Positions 26,801-38,127 of a stretch of DNA of 64,000 nucleotides are shown piece by piece. Under the pieces are notes generated by a model that worked only from the letters and a program-made list of their open reading frames with translations, had not been told where the DNA came from and made no database searches. Every line of letters starts with the position of its first letter. Positions within the stretch are counted from its first letter, which is position 1. The stretch is from Atherix ibis. Its lineage: Eukaryota > Arthropoda > Insecta > Diptera > Athericidae. Position numbers and translations under genes: made by a program. Where the stretch lies: assembly GCA_958298945.1 (NCBI GenBank), contig OY282607.1:31777000-31840999 (forward strand), read 5' to 3'.

Positions 26801-29680
26801 CCGGGATGTTACAGTCCAGATTAGTGAGTAAATAACTTTTTTTTAACCCTTTCTATAATCTTTAATATAAATTTTTGGTTATTAATATGATCAAATACTG
26901 ACGCTAAACTTAAGATAATTTATCAATTTATTTGATAGTAGAATATCTTTTTTTTTTTTAGAAAATTCTCTAATTTTTTTCCTTTTATAAAATAATGGTA
27001 AATATAATGGGAGTAAGTTCTTGCCCTTTTTAGAATGATGTCGTTAGTGGTAGTTGTGATTTGAGGGTGTACGTATAATTGCATTGTGAAGACGATTTTT
27101 TATTTTGGCATTGAAAATGTCAGCATTAATCCCGACAAAGCAGCAATTTCGGGAAGTTCTACTTTATTACTATATTCTTCAGAAGAAAAGTATTGTTTAC
27201 TGGATTAAATTTCCTGTAATCCGGCTCCATTGAATGTAAAATGTAAAAACTGGCTTCAACGATTTAAAGGCAGTGATGTCATTGTGAGTGACTAAGAAAG
27301 CGAACGGTGCACCGAAAAAATTCGAAGACGCAGAACTCTTAAAATTACTTGATGAAGATTCAAGTTAAACACTCGAGGATTTGTTAACTATTGTCGGTGA
27401 GCGTTTGTATGCGATGGGAATGGTCGAAAATATAGGAAATTGTGTCTAATATCAATTGAAGGTTATTCACGTTTCAGATGCTAGTCGGACGACAAAAAGG
27501 ATAGGTTTTTTTTTGTATAAATACGAAATCGATTTAAAATGGTTTTACTACGATAACTCTAAATGGCCTAAAGCATGGACAAATGCCAGGAGAACCAGTT
27601 ACATTAACGTTAAAACTCTATTTTTACGTTTTAGTGGTGTATCAAGGGGGGAGAGAGGGGTGTTAATTATCATGAACTCCTGAAACCATCCGAAACTATC
27701 ACTGGTGATCTTTTTCGATTGCAGCTATTAACATCTAATCGAGCTTTGAAAGAATAATAAGCATGATAAGACAATTCTGCTACACGATAACGCCAGGCTC
27801 CACATTGCAAAAATCGTACAGAAATACTTGAAAGGACTGAACTGGAAAATATTACCCCACCCGCTATATTCGCCAAATAAAAGTATTGAAAAAGAATTTT
27901 TCCTTCGAAATATCCGCCGAAATGATGGTAGAAAGTTGTCGCATCTGAAGGGACATACTTAAAATAAAATCACTTTCGATGTTATTATATAAATAAACAA
28001 CAAATTTTGTTCAAAAACGGGCAAGAACTTATAGCCATACGAAATTTTTTTATCATTTTAAAAATTTTGAAGATCTTTTCAACATTTAGAATATTAATAT
28101 ATATTATTAAATAGCTCAAAATAAGTCTTTTTTAAATATTATCTTTTATTGGTCCGTAGGGCGATATATTAAAAAAAATAATAATTAATAATTTTATATA
28201 CAATATAAAATAAATTGCTGCTTACATAAATGTTTTTAAAATGAAGTGCTGTCTTTAAATTTAAAGTTTGCCGCCTTTATTACCAAAATGGCGACGATTT
28301 TTCATTAATTTCAAAATGGCGACAGCTCATGGCTTCCAATAATGGTTAAGATTGTACTTTGAGCAATATATGAAGTCATTTTAATAAATAACTAATGCGA
28401 AATTTTGTTATATATTAAATATCTAGAAATTTAATCACAAAGTTGAATTAATAATATAAAAAAAAATAAAGATTATTTGTTACTGATAAAATTCAATTAT
28501 TAGTCAATATTAATATTTATTTTATTGAAATAAAAAATAAATTATTTTCCATAGTATAAAACCAACGGTCTCTCCATTAATGCCAAATTCACCAGTTCAT
28601 ATACCAAAATATGATGGAATCATGTCTTATACGAATAATACAAGTCCGATTGGTATCAATAGTGTAACATCAACAAATCCAAACAATTATAAAATGTTGG
28701 ATCAAAATTTGGTATCACCACAAGTAGAAATTGAAGAATACGTATGTTTAATAATAAAATAAAATAGTTCGAATTTTATCTACCTCAAATAATCTTTTTT
28801 TTGTACTTTGAAAAAAAAAACAATCTTTAGTCTGCTGGTGTAACAAAGGAATCAACACCAGGACAAGTAGCTCAATGGATGACTTATCATCGTTTAAGTT
28901 CGTATGTAGCAACATTTGCACATTTTTCTGGATCAGATATATTAAGGTTAGATAATTTTTTGTAATTTCTATTAATATTAAATAATTTTTTTCAAAAAAA
29001 AAAATATAATATTTTTATTTTGTTTTTGTAAAATGTTTAATAAAGGATGTCAAAAGAAGATTTAATACAAATTTGCGGTTTAGCTGATGGTATTCGAATG
29101 TTCAATACCTTACATGCGAAGTAAGTTTAATTCATTTTGTACTTAGGATTAAAAAAAATACATTATTTTATAAAAAATTAAAAATTATTATTTTATTTTA
29201 TTTTAAACAGAGCCATAACACCACGTTTAACGATTTATGTTAGTTTGGATGGAAGCAGCTATCATGCGATCTATTTGGTTTCGAATACAACTAAAGAACT
29301 TGTACAGAAGTTATACAAATTACCAGGATTCTATGAACAATTATCTTCGAGTTCATCCAATATGAATAATACAGATGGAAATGCTTACCCACCATGGGGT
29401 AATATTATTAATTCATTCTATAAAATTCAATATTGTAAATTGTATTTTTTTTTTTTTTAAATGGCATCGAATTTTAGGGATGCATTCGAAATACTCAGGA
29501 AGTGGAACAAACTTACATGATGCCACCAAATTGGCTGTATATGTAAATGGTCCATCTGGAATTCATGTTTCGGTTACCGATGAAGTTTTAAATAATATTA
29601 AAGATGATAGTCTATTTGCACTTGAAGTACAAACTGGAAAAGTACTTATGAAAGCAATCTACAAAAATGAGAATAATTAA
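14804..29680 (+). CDS. gem: CP2/grainyhead-family factor, gemini (TFCP2) type
   Basis: Sequence-specific transcription factor of the TFCP2/LSF branch, expected in the nucleus as an oligomer. Coding exons: 14804-14924, 21165-21237, 21354-21724, 21821-21887, 21998-22142, 26197-26562, 26657-26823, 28555-28741, 28831-28946, 29046-29120, 29211-29398, 29478-29680, totalling 692 aa with all phases closing. Landmarks: acidic start [15 protein letters not shown], then ALTVLKQE; a polyGln tract (exon 3); CP2 DNA-binding domain about 211-420 with [30 protein letters not shown] and [19 protein letters not shown]-like domain about 499-560; C-terminal dimerisation domain to the end. Exon 1 (41 codons, in-frame TGA just before the ATG, donor GTATGT in matching phase) is the least certain; Met14 has a better start context. 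AATAAA lies at 29741. Introns of 6.2, 4.1 and 1.7 kb hold transposon relics. Confidence 0.9.
16230..16660 (+). mobile_element. mariner relic in gemini intron 1
   Basis: The forward strand reads [19 protein letters not shown], then [11 protein letters not shown] and ALSDYYIF. These are the second-Asp (EDNAR) and YSPDxxxSDYxxF blocks of a DD34D mariner transposase, separated by stops. The N-terminal half is missing and no terminal repeats are visible. Confidence 0.65.
17890..18170 (-). repeat. Dispersed CTGTCTGTAGCACAG element, copy without array
   Basis: The reverse complement resembles 54385-54562. Shared blocks in order are a CCCTTTxG-rich start, AAACTATAAAACTATTTCTC, ACACCxATGTGTATTTTT-like sequence, GCATTA, TGCACCTGTCTGT and GTAGCACAGTT. 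Here the element ends at the tetranucleotide CTGT run and has no CTGAAAAA satellite. The element is unclassified and has no coding frame. Confidence 0.6.
19790..20255 (+). mobile_element. Old DD41D-like relic in gemini intron 1
   Basis: Fragments [34 protein letters not shown], and near the end [19 protein letters not shown] correspond in order to the VTVWC, MITxFLxxLExVDLD and C-terminal VxxNWxxRIxSCKRS blocks of the DD41D transposases here. Many stops; ends not defined. Confidence 0.6.
21603..21660 (+). repeat. CAA/CAG polyglutamine-encoding repeat
   Basis: A mixed CAA/CAG run with two CAT codons inside gemini exon 3 encodes a Gln-rich tract with a central His-His. It is in frame and coding. 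Such tracts are common in insect transcription factors and vary in length between alleles. Confidence 0.9.
23388..23815 (-). mobile_element. mariner-like relic in gemini intron 5, copy 2
   Basis: Same family as 11120-11640 and 51230-51830, recognised by a GGCGTACTTTTGAGTTTTTT block followed by TTGATCTTAAG, and by the later GAACGCCCTTACAAAATGCC region. Strongly decayed, with no usable frame. Confidence 0.5.
23821..24600 (+). mobile_element. mariner (ACGAGGTCTGTTC family), deleted copy
   Basis: The left end reads ACGAAGTCTATTCAAAAAGT and the right end TTTTTTGAACAGACCTCGTA, inverted repeats of the family seen at 8833 and 61083. At 780 bp it lacks most of the N-terminal region. Recognisable forward blocks: [32 protein letters not shown] (first Asp), [13 protein letters not shown] sequence, and [16 protein letters not shown] (second Asp). 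A deletion joins that last block directly to the C-terminal [14 protein letters not shown] end. It lies in gemini intron 5 in the same orientation as the gene. Confidence 0.8.
27016..28029 (+). mobile_element. mariner element in gemini intron 7
   Basis: The termini are inverted repeats, AGTTCTTGCCC at the left and GGGCAAGAACT at the right, each flanked by TA (27014-27015, 28030-28031). Transposase remains, in order: [18 protein letters not shown] (N-terminal HTH), [19 protein letters not shown], a TAA, then [18 protein letters not shown] with the second catalytic Asp, and [11 protein letters not shown] where the usual Asp after SP is Asn. The total length of about 1014 bp is shorter than an intact mariner of about 1.3 kb. 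It accounts for most of the 1.7-kb intron. Confidence 0.85.
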
Positions 29681-29763
29681 TTTTAAGTTATAACTTACTT
29701 TCAAAAATAATATATAATATAATACATAGAATTGACAAATAATAAATTTTCTTTATGCAAATG

Positions 29764-29794
<31 letters not shown>

Positions 29795-31596
29795 TAAATT
29801 ACAAAAATCAAAACATATTAGGTGAAGGATTTATTTCTCTTTACGAATAAAATTTCAGATAATTTCATGTGATTAGTATTAAATAAATGAAAGCAAAAAA
29901 AAAATCAATCTTATTTAGAAAAAGAAATTTGTATAGAAAATTACAAAAATAAAAAATAAAAATGAAATTTTTAAAAAAAAACTTTAATACGCATAAATTT
30001 TTTAATTAACATTATTTAGATTAGTTTTTTAAGAATTTTAGAAGAGCTTTATTTCTATTTAATTAAATTGAATATATTATAAATGTATGAAAATATGTTT
30101 ATCTATAAAATAATATATATAAAAATATATATTTATAATAAAATAAAATAGAAATATTATTATTAGAAAAACCATTTTTAATCTTTTTTTTTCTTATTTT
30201 ATCTGATAATCGAATTACTTGATTCTAACAAGACAAAATTCTATATAAAAGATTTTCTTTTAAAATTATAATAAATTAAAATAATGATCAAAATAGATTA
30301 AAATAAAAGTTATGCCCGTATTAGAAAATGTCGTTTCTATTGATAAATATATGAAATATTTGTGCTCATAAAAATCCACGAGAAATTATGAATATTATGA
30401 ACTGGTTTCGTATGTTTGCAGATATTTAGGCGCTGTCGTGTATATAGGACTTTAGGTTAGTTGTTGATGTCACAATAATGTTGCTGTCAATAAAAAAAAT
30501 TCTACTTGGATTTATTCGGCTTAGCAACATGTTTACAAAATTTCCCAATTCAATTCATCAACGAATGCATAGTGGATTTTGTATTCTTTTAAACAGAAGC
30601 AACAAAAATAGAAATCCTTCATAAATCTGTTATAGTCCAAAATTTAAAAAAAAAATTGAATATTTTTCCTATCCACTTTGGATTTTGGTTGCTTGTCCTT
30701 ATTAATAGAAACAATCGATTTTGTATATTGGTAGAAATAGGAAAATTCGTTAAAAGAATCAAAGAAAATTTAATGATGATGAAAATTATTTGTTGTGACA
30801 TTAGAGGGAGATAGTGTACGCTAAAAATATTTAATAATCAAGCATTACTTCATGGGGTTCGGTAATGATGATATGGTGTTCGATGTTCGATGATTTCAGG
30901 TAATATTAGCATTGAATGCGAAACGTACCTAATTGCTTTAAAAGTTGGAAGAAATCACGAATAGCGAATTACTATTCTGCCTTACCTTACCGCACATAAC
31001 ATAATTGATGGATTCTCATCCGGCATTCAACGACTGGGATTCAGTCATCACTGCAATTGCGAGTGGAATATCGCGCTGATGAGTTTGGTGATATCATCAG
31101 TTCAATGGTAGTGGAAAAATGTACGGTCGTGCGCTGTGTGACGGTGTCGGTCAATTTTGCAGTGCACCAGTGTGAGTGAACAACGCGAAGCAGTAGTACC
31201 AACACTACGAACTGAGTACGGTGGTGTGCGATTGATGGAAGAGAGCAACCACAATCTGAGATGACTGATGACGCTTGCATCGTACGAGACATCACGATGG
31301 AAGGTGGACGGTGAGATGTGGTGGAAAATGTGTGAGAGCAGCTGAGTTGTGCAGACGAGTTGGAATAGGAGTAACTGAGTTTGTATAGGGAAAAACAACA
31401 CAACACATACACCAGATGACTGATGAGACCGATTAGCACCATTACGATGAGTCAGTCAATAAAGAAGTTCTCATTTCTGGATGATGAGATTCTGCGGACG
31501 GTCATCAGTGAATTTCTAAAAAGTGATTAGTATTCATAATATTGGGATGTGCATTTCTTTATTCGGAGAGGAATCAATATAATACACTAAAGGAAT
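29681..31596. other. Intergenic DNA between gemini and the chimera
   Basis: Holds the gemini 3' region (AATAAA at 29741), a TAA microsatellite at about 29762-29790, and then AT-rich DNA. From about 30960 to 31450 the base composition becomes visibly more balanced, with open frames of up to 133 codons on the minus strand. I recognise no protein in it. TATAATAC at 31579 lies just before the chimera's start codon. Confidence 0.5.
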
Positions 31597-33425
31597 ATGG
31601 ACGATATTGTTAACGAGCTATGTGAAGGTACAATGCAGATGATTTTTTTATGTATGATTGGATGATATTCCAAAAAGGGTTTTGTAGGCAATAAATATGG
31701 AGAGTCTCATGGGGTTCAGGAGAAAAACTTCTTTAAATGGACAGCAAGCAGTACTAAATTGCTGATATGCGAACGATTATCGATGGAGAACGAATTCAGT
31801 AAACCAACGACTTCCAAAAAGAAGTTATGGTCAAGGATAGCAGCAAAAATGGTTGACTTTGGACATTTTGGTTTGGACGGTGAAATTTGCCATTCAAAAT
31901 ATCGTAATATGTTGGCTACCTACAAGAAGAACAAATTCCGTTTAAAACAAAACGGAAATGAAGCCATTAGTTGGAAGTATTTCTTTTTGTTTGATGAAGT
32001 TCTTGGCCATAAGTATTTGAATGCCCATAACGAACCGATGACTTTGAATCAAGGCGAAAATTCATCGTTTAAGAAAACTACGCCAGAATCATTTCCTATT
32101 CCACCTACTTCAAGTCTAAAAGCAAAATTGGCTAGAAGACCGGATTTTCTTCTCAAAAAAATTGAATTAATCAAATTGAATTTAGAACGAAAACGAAAAA
32201 AGTGGGAAGAACAAAAAGAATTGGAAAAGGAAAGTCTGAAAATACTTTCGAATTTGGCAAAATCATTTAGTGACTACAATCGGTTGAAGGAACGAAAATT
32301 AGAACAGTAAGATAGGAAATAATTTAAAGTTACTGATGGATCTCTATTAAAGAATTCCCTTTCAGCATTAAGGCGGCAACATCTCATTTGACTGGCAATA
32401 CGACAGTTTCAATGCCCAAATACGATGGACTCGTCTCATATGGGAGCAGTGCCAGTTCTATGTCAATGAATAATGGAACAAATTTAGGAGCAGGCAATTA
32501 TAAAATGATGGATCAGAATATGCCCCCATCACAAGTTGATATGGATAACAACGGCTACGTAAGAAATCAAAAACAATAATCAAGAACGGAAGATATTTAT
32601 CGGACAGTTTTGTCATATATTTCAGTGTTCAATAATCACAAAAGAGTCGACTGCAAATCAAGTTGGTCAGTGGTTAACTTATCACAGTCTTAGCACATAC
32701 AACACAACATTTTCCCAATACTCCGGATCAGATATTTTAAAGTTAGCTATTTATATTTGTTCAGTGTTAAAATTAACAAAATTGTAGTTTTTTCTTTCGT
32801 ATTTTTTAATTTTTCTATTAGATTGACAAAAGAAGATTTAATACAGATTTGTGGATTGGCAGATGGAATTCGCATGTTTAATACTTTACACGCAAAGTAA
32901 TCATTTAAATTTCTTACAAATTATGTAAAAAAGAATATATTTGTGCATTATTGTTAAATTTACAGAGGATTGACTCCACATAAAACAATATACGTTAGCT
33001 TGGATGGAAGTAGTTATCATGCTTTGTACCTTTCATCGAGTACAGCGAAAGAATTACTTCAGAAACTGTATAAACTACCAGGATTCTATGAACAGGTTTC
33101 AAATAGTACAAATATGAACACGGCGGAGGGAAATGCATATCCTGGATGGGGTAATAATTTTTTTTAAATACGGAAATGCTTCTATTTATAATATCCTTAT
33201 ATGGAATTCTTCAATAATTTAGGTATGCATCCGAAGTATCCTACCGCTCAATCTAGTATTCATGATGCTAATAAACAGATTGTAATTTATATGGTAGGAC
33301 CATCGGGTGTCCATGTTCTAGTTACTGATGAAGTTCTCAGTAATGTAAAAGACGATAGTTTATTTGCTTTAGAAATTCATCCCGGAAAAGTACTTATGAA
33401 GACTATTTATAAAAATGACAATTGA
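31597..33425 (+). CDS. Chimeric Myb/SANT-like DNA-binding + CP2 C-terminal protein
   Basis: Coding exons 31597-31627, 31688-32306, 32366-32558, 32626-32741, 32822-32896, 32966-33150 and 33223-33425 total 473 aa with all phases closing. The ATG has A at -3 and follows an in-frame TAA (31588). Residues about 26-115 form a Myb/SANT-like (trihelix) domain: FFKWTASSTKLL, KKKLWSRIAAKM, CHSKYRNMLATYKK, SWKYF. A Lys/Glu-rich, probably coiled-coil helix spans 164-202. The donor GTAAGA (32307) and a 59-nt intron join this in phase to five exons paralogous to gemini exons 8-12. These give the SAM-like domain ([20 protein letters not shown] is identical to gemini) and the C-terminal dimerisation region. 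Exon lengths 116, 75 and 203 match gemini exactly. There is no CP2 DNA-binding domain. Probably a nuclear DNA-binding protein able to oligomerise with CP2 factors (inference). AATAAA at 33578. Confidence 0.8.
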
Positions 33426-34187
33426 AGTTAAATTTATCTACCGATAACTGGGTCTAAACTAATAGAAATCAGTCAAGAATAGTTTGTAGTTAATTATAAT
33501 TTTAATTTTAAACAATATATGAAATTATTAAAAATATTTGTAGGCTATTATTCTCATTTAATATTCCGAAATTTACTAATAAATATAAAATTCCAAACTA
33601 CTAATCAAATCTGTCATTGTTACAATACGTAACGCCATCTGACCATTTATGCTTGTAACGTCATATTTTCGATTCGATAGTATCTCCGACGCTTTCGTAG
33701 TCATTATGCGTTTGCTTTTTGATTAATAAGTAGTCTGCATCTATTGTAGTGTGTTATTGAGAGTTTTTCTACTAATAGACATTAATTATTATAGGATATT
33801 AATCTATTTACGGATAAATAATAAGGTACGTATTGGAGATTGAATTCACAGGTTTGCGAAGACTTCTTGGTAATTAGTAGGAAAGAAAAAGATTTGTGAA
33901 AAATTTAAGCGCCATAAGACCTTTTAGATGGGTGAGGAGGTTTGTGGCCATTATTTTTCGCAATTATTTATTTATAATTTCTTTTGTATGGTGTACTATA
34001 AGTGAAATAAAAATTTACTGAAAATTATTAAATGAAAATATATATTGATTTATAGTATTTGTGAAATAATTGTGAGTTTCTATGCGAAATATCAATTATC
34101 TGCCAAAAGTGTAAATGTCAAAATGATTAAATATGAAATGATTAAATTTCAAGGTGGCGTGCCAGACGATATATAGAATTATTGAAA
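33426..34187. other. Intergenic DNA
   Basis: Contains the chimera's 3' region and the presumed promoter and 5' UTR of the zinc-finger gene. No coding frame with support. Confidence 0.5.
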
Positions 34188-37100
34188 ATGCCGCGAAGAA
34201 GAAAGAAAAACACAGTGAATTGTGTTTGCTGTTCTGAACCTCTAGAGAAACCTTATCAGCTGGTATTCGATAAGACGGGTGTGGAGTTGAAGTTAAAACA
34301 GCTTTTGCTAGATTGTTTTAATTTGAATATAACAAAAGATAAAAACAAAGTTCAAGCGGTATGCAAGGATTGTAGTCATGATCTAATTGAGGCATTCGAT
34401 TTACAACAGAAACAAGCCAAAGATAAATCTCGAAATAGTGAAGTGACAGAATCTATTATAGATTCTATTAAATTATCTGGTAACCAAAAAGATATAGAAG
34501 ATGATACCGTGGATGTCGTTGATAATGGAGAGACTGAGGATGATGAATGTTTCAGTGAAAGTGAATATAAAACGGAAATGTTGGAAGAAGCAAACGAAAT
34601 TGTTGAAACCTATGAATTTTATAGTGGAAATGATGATAATAATATTGACATTAAAATAAAGGAAGAAATTGAAAGTGAAACTGAAATACAGGATGATGAT
34701 GAACCAGACTTCCTTGGTTTCAATCTTGAGTGCCAGGAATCTGAAACGTTTGAACAACAGAGTAAGGAGGCTTTTTCTCTTAATTTATGCAATTATTTAT
34801 TAACATTAACGAATGAAAATGCAAATTGCATAATTTAATAAAAACAATTTTTCGTTGGTTTTAGATGAGCCAACAACCATCAAACCGACATCGGAGCAAA
34901 TCAATTTTAGGGAATACAAAGACAAGGTTCTTTGTAGTAAATTTGATGATATAACATTCCCAAATGGAATTGAGTGTCGGGTTAGTGTAAATTTAAAATA
35001 TTTTCTTTTACAGTTTGAAATTGGATTTAAGCAATTTAGCATGATAATAATAAGAGAGAATTTGTCGGATTATTTAAGTAATTTAAAGAATTTCAAATTC
35101 TGTGGCCTATTTAATTGTGTTATTTGCCTAATATTCTAATTTCCTAAAGTAATTCAGTAGAAATTTAACTTATTCTAAATAGATTTGAAGATGCTGACAC
35201 TATTGAACGCATTGAATATCATCTGATCTTTCTCCTAATAGATTTGTAATGAAATTCTCGATAGCCATGTGTCGATTTTACAGCATACAGAAATGAAACA
35301 TTGTATTGAAGAGTTTGCTTACATGTGCATCATTGAGGATTCTTGTGAACCACAAAAAAGCTATCAAGATTTATGTTTTCATTTAGTTTTTAAACACTAT
35401 GATTTGGAACGGTATGTGAACTATATAAAATATAATCAACGTAAATTTATATCACGTTCTTGGATATTATTTTTTCAATAATTAATTTTTATTTATTTTC
35501 AGATTAACAATATTTGCTATGTGCCCACATTGTGGGAAACGTTTTAGCAATTACCTACTTTATAATAAGCATTCTTGTTATTTAGCTAAAAATGCACCAC
35601 GAGGTAAATTGGATTGCGATAAGTGTGATAAGGAATTCAAGTCAAATAAACGATACCGTTTCCATTTGCAATTCCATTTGCAATCACATCGTCCAATGGC
35701 TTGTCTAATATGTGATTTTATGTTTGTTGATGAAGATGAATTCTTCGAACATGTTAAATATTCACATGAAAAGGAACTAAAATTCGTATGCTTCCAGTAT
35801 GTATATGATTTTTCTTATTTTTCCGTGAAACTGTTTTTAATTTAAATTTGTTTTTGTAGATGCGATAAAAAATTTACCTCGCAAAAGAATTTCAACGAAC
35901 ATGAAAACCTTCATAAAATTGTTCGTAAATATAAGTGCGATATTTGCTCAAAAGCTTATATGGATAAGCAGATGTTAATGGAGCATATTGTAAGTTTTTT
36001 ATTACGAAAATACTTGAATTCATTCTATGAGAGAATTTATTTATAGCAAGCACACCATAGTGACTGTAGCCCTTTCCAATGCAACATTTGCGGTAAATAT
36101 TTGAATAAGAAGACTCTTCTTAATAAGCACATCATGTCACATAATATGCCTGAAGATAAAGTTGTGCAATATTGTAGTTTATGCGGATTAGTTCCAGAAA
36201 ATGAAGCTGACGGTTTAGTATGTTATATTTAGAATAATTTTAAAATCAATTTTATCCATACCAAATTAATGAACATATTAATTATATTAATAGAAACATA
36301 TTGAGAAGAAACATCCTGAAAAGAAGACCGATATTCAATTGGATTGTTGTGTCATAGATAAAGTTTATGTGTGCGAATATTGTGAAGATGCTTACAAATC
36401 AACTGAGGAGCTAAGGATTCATCGACTTCGGCATTCGAAGAAAGAATTTTTTTGTGACATGTGTCCGTTAGTCTATAATGAATACAAACGTTTGAAAACT
36501 CACAAATTAACACATGCAAACTATGTCGATAAACGTAGTACATTTCCAGTAATGAGACATTACATGTGCGACATTAATGTAAAAAAAATTTCAAGTCTTT
36601 CATAGATTTAAATATGATTTTAATATTTTATTACAGGATTGTACAAGTTCATATTTGCATTGGACAAGTTTGGGTTCACATAAACGTAATAAACATAATT
36701 CAAATGAAGTTAAATCATGTCCAATTTGTTTTGCATCCTTTAAGAACTCGTCAGTATTTAAATAGATTTTTTATAAAATTAACTATAAAGATTTGAATTA
36801 AATATTAAATATTTATTTAATATTTAGGCTATCGTGTTCTTTTCATATGAGTAAAAATCACAGTGAATCGAAATATTCGTGTCAATTTTGTGAAAAAATA
36901 TACAATTCGAAAATGGCACTAGCGGTGCACGTTGCTCGGAAACATAATACAAGTAAGTGATAGATGTGTGTCAATAGGTTTTTAAATTAAATTAACAATG
37001 AATATAGAGGATTATATAATTTTTATTTTACAGCCAAAATACAATGCGATGAATGTGAAAATACATATTCGAATAATTATGATTTACGAAGGCATAAAAA

Positions 37101-38127
37101 CGCTGTTCATCAAATATTCAAATGTGATATTTGCGATAAAGTTATGAAAAATAGTAAAAATTTAATTGTTCATAAGAAAATGGTTCATGAGAAAGTAAAA
37201 CGGTTTTTCTGCAGTATCTGTAATAAGGGATATTTTAATAATTGTGATCGACTTCAACATGAGTCTACGGTAAATTAAAAATTTGTCATTTGGTTTGCAA
37301 TTTATAGTTTAGAAATTTCGAATTTTATTTAATAGGTTCATAGCAAATTGAAAAAGTTTAAGTGTAATATCTGTCCGTATGCAGCTATCTATAAACAATC
37401 ACTAAATAGTCATATCCTTTTACATTTTAACGAATTTCCGTACAAATGTACATTGTGTCCAAAAGCATTTAGACGATCGTATGCTTTAACATTGCATATG
37501 AAACGACACAATAATGATAGAGAGTGAGTAATAAAATGAATTGATTTTTTTACAAAGATAGAAATATTTTTTTTTTAATAATCAGGTTCAAGTGCCCGTA
37601 CGAAGGTTGTCATTCTGCCTATCCAATACAAGGAATTCTTAATACTCATATAAAGTCAAAACATGCGAACGGACGTAAATTAAATATCAAAAATATTTTT
37701 CTTTCTCTAACATATTACGAAGTTTGGTTAGCAAAAAATTCCTATTATATTTTCAGAAACTGGTGTATCACGGAGACGAAGAACAATTGGTAATATGTCA
37801 GATTCGGCAAAACGTAAAAGATTAGTAACGCCACGATCGACTACGTTTGTAGACGATGATGATGGATTAGATGATGGTGTTATTGGTAATCCACCTCAAC
37901 GAACTGATAATGAAGATGAACTCGAGGATGATCTTGGTGATACTGTTAGTCAATGTTATATACTTGAAGCATCACCAGCGGTTATCGTACAACGCAATAA
38001 AATTGATCATGATTATATTGTACGAGCTGAAGAAGAAAAAATTTTCGAAAATGTTATTGAAGAATACGAAATAGACGGTACAGAAATAATTCAATATACT
38101 ACTGATTGTATACCAGCTATAGATTAA
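34188..38127 (+). CDS. ZAD-type multi-C2H2 zinc-finger protein
   Basis: Thirteen coding exons: 34188-34761, 34865-34980, 35242-35411, 35503-35796, 35860-35989, 36047-36217, 36294-36578, 36637-36749, 36828-36952, 37034-37269, 37336-37523, 37586-37674 and 37757-38127, totalling 953 aa with all phases closing. The N-terminus (MPRRRKKNTVNCVCCSEPL, then VQAVCKDCSHDLIEAFDLQ) has the two CxxC pairs and spacing of a ZAD dimerisation domain, about residues 11-75. An acidic linker follows. About 19 C2H2 fingers run from about 230 to 830, several split by introns. CPHCGKRFSNYLLYNKHSC is degenerate, and CDINDC and CPYEGC have 4-residue Cys spacing. The tail is acidic. ZAD fingers are insect-expanded nuclear DNA-binding proteins; I cannot assign the ortholog. 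AATAAA at 38275. The start is the first true ATG. Confidence 0.9.

Noticed and set aside
31041..31442. 133-codon minus frame upstream of the chimera
   Set aside because: Ser/Thr/His-rich with no motif, splice or start support. Only the compositional oddity is reported.
32308..32310. TAA as the true end of the Myb/SANT protein (183-codon single-exon gene)
   Set aside because: The TAA lies inside a consensus donor CA|GTAAGA. Splicing preserves frame into exons paralogous to gemini, and the upstream exon supplies the domain's first Trp. Kept only as a refutation route.
34473..34757. 94-codon minus frame inside the ZAD gene's first exon
   Set aside because: Antisense shadow of an acidic, GAA/GAT-rich coding exon.
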